Of a stretch of DNA of 9,486 nt, positions 5,529-9,486 are shown one piece after another. The notes beneath the pieces were generated by a model, which saw nothing but the letters and a program-made list of their open reading frames with translations, ran no database searches and was not told the DNA's origin. Each line of letters begins with the position of its first letter. The stretch's first letter is position 1. The translations under genes and the position numbers were made by a program. Source of the DNA: Bacillota bacterium (GTDB lineage Bacteria > Bacillota > Sulfobacillia > JAJZYS01 > JAJYTV01); NCBI GenBank assembly GCA_021806845.1, contig JAKAPV010000048.1:1-9486 (forward strand), given 5' to 3'.

Positions 5529-6547
5529 GCGGGCGAGAGGTCTACTACCTGCAGGCGGCGGAGCCGCTCGCGCCGCCCATGCCGGACCTGCGCGCGGTGG
5601 CGTCCGCTGTCTACGCAGACAGCCCGCATGCGGGCGAGATGGCGATGCCGACCAGGCCCTCGGAGATTGCGCCGGGTATCTGCGCGCGGCGCTACGTGGC
5701 GATGTCCGCGGCGCTCGAGGATGAGATGCGGGCACTAGAGGATGCCGGCATCGTCGTGCGGCGCGTGACGGGGGACGCGGGCACCGGTCGCCTCAAGGGG
5801 GCGCGCGTCCTCGTGACGCGCGCCCGCGAACAGGCAGTGCGCATTTGCGCGCTCCTACGCCTGCAGGGAGCGACGCCGGTCCTGCTGCCGGCCATCCGCT
5901 TCGCGGCGCCGAGCGATCCCACGCAGCTGCAGGCTGCGGCGCGGAGGGTGGGCGCCTTCGACTACCTCGTCTTCACGAGCGCGAACGGGGTGCGGAGCTT
6001 TCTCGCTGCGCTGGCCGCGGAGGGGCGGGATGCGGACGCGCTGCGCGGGGCGCGGGTCTATGCGGTGGGAGCGGCGACGGCCGCCGATCTTCTCGCACGG
6101 GGCGTCACCGCAGAGGACATACCCGCACGCGAGCGGGCGGCAGGCCTCGCACAACTCCTGCTCCAGCGTGCGTCGCCCAAGGAGGCGGGAGCGCTGATCG
6201 GCCCGGAGCCAGGCGACGCAGAACTCTTGCAGGAGCTGCGCGAAGGCGGGCTCACGGTGGAGGCGGTCGCCGCCTACCGGACGATCTCCGGGGCCGATGC
6301 AGCCGAGGCGTCGGCGGTGCAGGCGGCGGGACCGCCGCACGCGGCGCTCTTCTACAGCCCGTCGGCGGTGCGGGGCACGCTCGATGCGCTGCCGAGGGAT
6401 TTCTTGCGCTCCGCCAGGATCGTGGCCGTCGGGCCAACCACGGAGGACGCCCTGCGCGCTGCGGGGCTGCCGCCCGACGCCGTCGCCGCCGCCCCTTCGG
6501 ACCAGGCGGTGGTTGAGGCGCTTTGCAACCTTTGGCACCATTCTTAG
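5525..6547 (+). CDS. hemD: Uroporphyrinogen-III synthase (HemD) with a degenerate CobA-like N-terminal extension
   Basis: The enzyme closes and inverts ring D of hydroxymethylbilane to give uroporphyrinogen III. The HemD domain runs from about residue 91 (LKGARVLVTR) to 340, a normal 250 residues, with the usual landmarks FTSANGVRSF, AAYRTISG, LFYSPSAVRG and VAVGPTTEDALRAAGL. The first 90 residues are extra. They echo the start of a CobA-type uroporphyrinogen-III methyltransferase: VYYLQAAEP in place of VYLVGAGPGDP, LRAVASAVYAD in place of LxALxxADVVLYD, and EDEMRALEDAGIVVRRVTGD in place of EEINxLLVxxAxxGKxVVRLKGGD. The SAM-binding glycine loop is lost and the methyltransferase stops before its second half, so methylation is unlikely. 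The ATGA overlap with hemC supports translation from 5525. In-frame ATGs at 5579, 5639, 5645 and 5699 are alternatives. Confidence 0.93.
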   Translation: MSGREVYYLQAAEPLAPPMPDLRAVASAVYADSPHAGEMAMPTRPSEIAPGICARRYVAMSAALEDEMRALEDAGIVVRRVTGDAGTGRLKGARVLVTRAREQAVRICALLRLQGATPVLLPAIRFAAPSDPTQLQAAARRVGAFDYLVFTSANGVRSFLAALAAEGRDADALRGARVYAVGAATAADLLARGVTAEDIPARERAAGLAQLLLQRASPKEAGALIGPEPGDAELLQELREGGLTVEAVAAYRTISGADAAEASAVQAAGPPHAALFYSPSAVRGTLDALPRDFLRSARIVAVGPTTEDALRAAGLPPDAVAAAPSDQAVVEALCNLWHHS

Positions 6548-6564
6548 AGAGAGGAAGATTGAAC

Positions 6565-7545
6565 ATGCCGGACATCATCTACAGGCCGCGGCGCACGCGG
6601 CGTAGCGCGGCCATGCGGGATCTCGTCGCGCAAACCGATCTCTCGCCGCACAACCTTGTCCAGCCGCTCTTTGTCGTATCCGGCAGTGGAATCGAGCAAC
6701 CGATCGCCGCATTGGCGGGGCAGAGCCACCTGTCGCCGGACCGCGCCGCGCGCAAGGCGAGGGAATTGCACGACGCCGGCGTACCCGCCCTCCTGCTCTT
6801 CGGGCTGCCGCCGGAGAAGGATCCCGTCGGAAGCTACGCAGCGCGGGCGGACGCCCCCGTGCAGGAGGCAGTGCGCCGGATCAAGGACGCGGTGCCGGAG
6901 ATCGTCGTAATCTGTGATCTCTGCCTGTGCGAGTACACGGACCACGGGCACTGCGGCGTCGTGCGGCCGGACGGCAGCGTCGACAATGATGCCACCCTGC
7001 CGCTCCTCATGCAGGCGGCCGTTTCCCAGGCCGAAGCGGGGGCGGACGTCATCGCACCGTCCGACATGATGGACGGACGGGTCGGTGCGGTGCGCAGCGC
7101 GCTCGACGAGACGGGCTTCCACGAGACCGCGATCCTTTCGTACGCCGTGAAGTACCGCTCGGCGTTCTACGGCCCGTTCCGGGAAGCCGCGGGCTCGGCA
7201 CCCCGCGAGGGAGACCGCTCTACCTACCAGATGGACTACCGCAACGCGCGCGAAGGACTGCGCGAGGCTGCGCTGGATGTCGCCGAGGGCGCTGACATGC
7301 TGCTCGTGAAGCCGGGCATGCCGTACCTCGATGTGCTGGCCGCCGTGCGCGCGAAGGTGGACCTGCCGGTCGGGGCCTACCACGTGTCGGGGGAATATGC
7401 GATGCTGGAGGCGGCGGCGCAGCGCGGCTGGATCGATCGCGATGCCGCCGTTACCGAGTCTTTGTACGCGATGCGGCGCGCAGGCGCCGACTTCATCGCC
7501 ACGTACTACGCCTTGGAATGGGCGCAGCGCGGGCTCTGCCGCTAA
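6565..7545 (+). CDS. hemB: Delta-aminolevulinic acid dehydratase (porphobilinogen synthase, HemB)
   Basis: It condenses two 5-aminolevulinates to porphobilinogen; the normal active form is a cytoplasmic octamer. The start is ATG 6565, preceded by GAGAGAGGAAG (6547-6557), and lies 17 nt after the hemD stop. The product is 326 aa, a normal length. The two Schiff-base lysines are Lys196 (LSYAVKYRSAFYGPFR) and Lys249 (MLLVKPGMPYLD). The metal site DLCLCEYTDHGHCG has all three cysteines (120, 122 and 130), which marks the zinc-dependent type rather than the aspartate-rich magnesium type. VIAPSDMMDGRVGAVR and VGAYHVSGEYAM are also diagnostic. No residue expected for activity appears to be missing. 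Confidence 0.97.
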   Translation: MPDIIYRPRRTRRSAAMRDLVAQTDLSPHNLVQPLFVVSGSGIEQPIAALAGQSHLSPDRAARKARELHDAGVPALLLFGLPPEKDPVGSYAARADAPVQEAVRRIKDAVPEIVVICDLCLCEYTDHGHCGVVRPDGSVDNDATLPLLMQAAVSQAEAGADVIAPSDMMDGRVGAVRSALDETGFHETAILSYAVKYRSAFYGPFREAAGSAPREGDRSTYQMDYRNAREGLREAALDVAEGADMLLVKPGMPYLDVLAAVRAKVDLPVGAYHVSGEYAMLEAAAQRGWIDRDAAVTESLYAMRRAGADFIATYYALEWAQRGLCR

Positions 7546-7558
7546 GGGGGGCACCCGG

Positions 7559-8452
7559 TTGGAAGTGGTCAAGATTACCCCGCGCGGATACTGCTACGGC
7601 GTCGTCGACGCCATGAAACTCGTGCGGCAGGTGGCGGAGAATCCCGCAGCCAAGAAGCCGATCTTCGTCCTCGGACTGATCGTCCACAACCACCACGCGG
7701 TGGAGGAACTCGACCGCTACGGGGTCATCTCGCTGGACGGTGAGAACCGCCTTGAACTCATCGAGCAGGTGAAGGACGGCACGGTCGTCTTCACGGCCCA
7801 CGGCGTCTCGCAAGAGGTGCGCCGGCGGGCGGAGGAGATTGGCCTCGACGTTGTCGACGCCACCTGCCCCGATGTCACCAAGACGCACGACCTGATCCGC
7901 CGACTTGCGGACGACGGCTACACCATCCTGTACATCGGCCGCCGCGGCCACCCGGAGCCGGAAGGGGCGATGGGAGAGGCCCCGGACCACGTCCACCTGA
8001 TCGAGACGGCCAAGGACGCCGAAGGGCTGGACCTCGACGGCCGCAAGCTCGCCGTCGTCACCCAGACTACGCTCTCGCGCTGGGACACGGAGGAGACGAT
8101 CTCTCACCTCAGGGAGCGCTTCCCGCAGATCGAGGTCTTCAACGAGATCTGCCTTGCGACCCAGCTCCGGCAGGAGGCGGCCGTCCGCGAGGCATCGCGA
8201 TGCGACGTCGTGATCGTCGTCGGCGATACCCGCTCAAACAACTCCAACCGGCTCGTCCAGGTCGTGCGCGAGCAGGCGGGACGTCCCGCCTACCTCGTGG
8301 ACACGGTGGCCGACATCGACCCTGCCTGGCTGGAGGGCAAGCAAACGGTCGGGGTGACGGCAGGGTCCTCCACCCCTTCGCCGATCACGCGGGAGGTCGT
8401 GCAATTCCTCGAGGCGTACAAAGCGCCCGAGACCGCCACCGCGAGAGGCTGA
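7559..8452 (+). CDS. ispH: 4-hydroxy-3-methylbut-2-enyl diphosphate reductase (IspH/LytB)
   Basis: This iron-sulfur enzyme performs the last step of the MEP pathway, reducing HMBPP to IPP and DMAPP. The start is TTG 7559: AAGGGGGG (7544-7551) lies 7 nt before it. This puts the first cluster cysteine at residue 12 (PRGYCYGV), as in well-studied IspH proteins. The other cluster cysteines are Cys103 (VDATCPDV) and Cys198 (NEICLATQLRQ). Substrate-binding residues are seen in VHNHHAVEEL, FTAHGVS, GRRGHPEPEG (His131, Glu133), VTQTTLS, GDTRSNNSNRL and TAGSSTPSPITREV. The 297 aa product is complete. The gene lies 13 nt after hemB and 1 nt before the next gene. In this operon its products would feed menaquinone and haem O/A side chains; that link is an inference. 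Confidence 0.96.
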   Translation: MEVVKITPRGYCYGVVDAMKLVRQVAENPAAKKPIFVLGLIVHNHHAVEELDRYGVISLDGENRLELIEQVKDGTVVFTAHGVSQEVRRRAEEIGLDVVDATCPDVTKTHDLIRRLADDGYTILYIGRRGHPEPEGAMGEAPDHVHLIETAKDAEGLDLDGRKLAVVTQTTLSRWDTEETISHLRERFPQIEVFNEICLATQLRQEAAVREASRCDVVIVVGDTRSNNSNRLVQVVREQAGRPAYLVDTVADIDPAWLEGKQTVGVTAGSSTPSPITREVVQFLEAYKAPETATARG

Positions 8453-8453
8453 C

Positions 8454-9284
8454 ATGTATACGGCGAGTGCGCTGCAGGCGGCCCAGGCTGCTCCGCGCAA
8501 GGGTCTGTGGTGGCTCGTGCCGCGGGAGTTCGGAGCCTGGACCATGCTGGCGACGGGCTACCTGACAACCCTCATGGTCGCGGGCAGCGTCTCGGTCCCA
8601 GCCCTCCTGCTGATCCCCGCCGTGGCGTTCCTGCTGATGCTCAAGGAGCCGATCGAGCGGCTGCTGCGTGCACCTGCCGGCGCACGCGCCCAGTATGCGC
8701 TGTTCGCAGCCGGGGAGCTCACCGTCTCCAGCGCCTTCGGGCTGCTCGCGGAGCGCCTCGCGCACGCGCCGATCCTCTTGCTGCTTCCGATCCTCGCGCT
8801 GCCGCCGTACACCTTCGCCATCCTGCTCGGCTTCCTGCCAGACAAATGGCGGACGCTGCGCGAACTCGTTGCGACGACGGGGCTATGCCTGATCGTTCCG
8901 GGCACCTGGGCGGCGCTCGGCCAGCCCCCCAATATGGCGATGCTGATCGTCTACGTCGGCATGGTGCTGCACTTCCTCTACGGCGTCGGGTTCCTGCGGC
9001 TGCAGATCGTCGCGTCCAAGACCCACATGGACGCGACCGACGTGCGGGTGGGCACGCTGATGCTGGCGGGATCCGCCTCGATGCTCACGCTGCTCATCGT
9101 CGTCCTCAGCGTCTTCGGCTACCTGCCGATCTGGGCCGCGGTCCCGCTTCTGCCCCAGATGGTGCGCGCCTACCTTTGGCTCGGAGGCGAGCACCCGTGG
9201 CTCAACCTGCGCCACATGGGCCGGCAGGAGGTCGTGCTCGCCTTCTCGCTGATGGCGCTCTTCACGCTCGTCGCGCACGCCTGA
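8454..9284 (+). CDS. YwiC-like integral membrane protein, function unknown
   Basis: The 276-residue product is very hydrophobic, with about eight membrane segments and a short soluble N-terminus. After it, VPREFGAWTML resembles the PREHGAW signature at the start of YwiC-like proteins, except that the usual histidine is phenylalanine here. Later features also fit: LLMLKEPIERLL, LGFLPDKWRTLREL, LRLQIVASKTHMDA and the C-terminal LNLRHMGRQEVVLAFSLMAL. Members are widespread in Bacillota and Actinomycetota, and I know of no established function. GAGAGG (8443-8448) lies 5 nt before the ATG, and only 1 nt separates it from the ispH stop, so it is the last gene of the operon. A role in membrane cofactor handling is suggested only by its neighbours. 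Confidence 0.75.
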   Translation: MYTASALQAAQAAPRKGLWWLVPREFGAWTMLATGYLTTLMVAGSVSVPALLLIPAVAFLLMLKEPIERLLRAPAGARAQYALFAAGELTVSSAFGLLAERLAHAPILLLLPILALPPYTFAILLGFLPDKWRTLRELVATTGLCLIVPGTWAALGQPPNMAMLIVYVGMVLHFLYGVGFLRLQIVASKTHMDATDVRVGTLMLAGSASMLTLLIVVLSVFGYLPIWAAVPLLPQMVRAYLWLGGEHPWLNLRHMGRQEVVLAFSLMALFTLVAHA

Positions 9285-9315
9285 GGCCCGCCTTGGCACA
9301 ATCCCCAGTGTGTGT

Positions 9316-9343
9316 CCTGGCATAACGCGTGCCAGGTTATTTT
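9316..9343 (+). terminator. Rho-independent terminator at the end of the haem operon
   Basis: A perfect 7-bp stem, CCTGGCA (9316-9322) with TGCCAGG (9330-9336), encloses a 7-nt loop and is followed directly by TTATTTT. It lies 31 nt past the last stop of the operon. Confidence 0.88.
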
Positions 9344-9398
9344 GCGTGTTCGCACTGCGTTCACAAATGACTCGCATTCTGTCCGAGGTGAAGCAAGC

Positions 9399-9486
9399 AT
9401 GCCGGCGCACCGGATGAAGGTCGGCGAAGCCGCCGAAGGGGAACCTTGCCGGGGGGCTGGGGCGCGCGGCAGGCGTTACGGTAGGG
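9399..9486 (+). CDS. Possible start of a further gene, cut by the window edge
   Basis: An ATG at 9399 is preceded by GAGGTGA (9385-9391) at 7 nt spacing, an excellent ribosome binding site. The frame stays open for the remaining 29 codons, beginning MPAHRMKVGEAAEGE and continuing rich in Gly and Arg. Nothing in it is recognisable, and the composition is as expected of GC-rich DNA in general. It lies after the operon terminator, so it would need its own promoter, and I see no clear one. The same stretch has several short hairpins and could instead be an untranslated leader. Confidence 0.35.
   Translation, partial: MPAHRMKVGEAAEGEPCRGAGARGRRYGR

Noticed and set aside
4626..5735. Long - strand open frames opposite hemC
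   Set aside because: These are shadows of hemC and the start of hemD. They have Arg/Pro/Ala-rich products and no ribosome binding sites.
9344..9486. Thiamine, cobalamin, glycine or T-box leader
   Set aside because: I looked for their core motifs (CTGAGA, the B12 box, paired GGAGAG/CTCTC elements, GGTGGNACCGCG). They are absent or only partly matched.
1..9486. Mobile elements, CRISPR arrays, tRNA or rRNA genes, phage genes, defence systems
   Set aside because: I saw no repeat arrays, transposase motifs, tRNA arms or CCA ends, or defence-type domains. The window is mainly a biosynthetic operon.

Overview
The window is high-GC bacterial DNA, almost entirely coding on the + strand. It most likely comes from a high-GC member of the Bacillota (Firmicutes). 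The reasons are the order hemA, hemX/ccsA-like gene, hemC, hemD, hemB (the Bacillus-type haem operon plan), strong GGAGG-like ribosome binding sites, TTG and GTG starts, a Bacillus-like IspH, and a YwiC-like membrane protein. This placement is an inference from gene order and motifs, not from a search.

Layout. At 1-540 is the 3' end of a GPR1/FUN34/YaaH (SatP-like) acetate/succinate transporter gene, closed by a strong hairpin at 556-594. At 758-1177 is a single small gene of unknown function, closed by a perfect 12-bp hairpin at 1279-1315. From about 1330 to 1755 the + strand has no gene. The - strand carries a coding-like reading frame broken by one in-frame TGA, probably a decayed gene. 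From 1829 to 9284 runs one tight co-directional operon: menG, hemA, ccsA/hemX, hemC, hemD, hemB, ispH and a YwiC-like gene. It has three 4-nt overlaps and no internal gap above 18 nt. A T-rich hairpin at 9316-9343 ends it. A new gene may begin at 9399 and run off the window.

How the genes fit together. HemA, HemC, HemD and HemB cover the tetrapyrrole trunk from glutamyl-tRNA to uroporphyrinogen III, except HemL (glutamate-1-semialdehyde aminotransferase), which is not in the window. MenG finishes menaquinone. IspH makes the isoprenoid precursors needed for the menaquinone side chain and for haem O/A. The CcsA/HemX-like protein carries the haem-handling WWD motif. The operon therefore looks like a respiratory-cofactor unit for haem plus quinone.

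The most notable feature is hemD. Its product carries about 90 extra N-terminal residues that look like a decayed piece of a CobA-type uroporphyrinogen-III methyltransferase, a likely relic of a CobA-HemD fusion. I see no mobile element, CRISPR array, tRNA or rRNA. Apart from that relic, the broken - strand frame and the unknown small gene, the region is ordinary housekeeping DNA.
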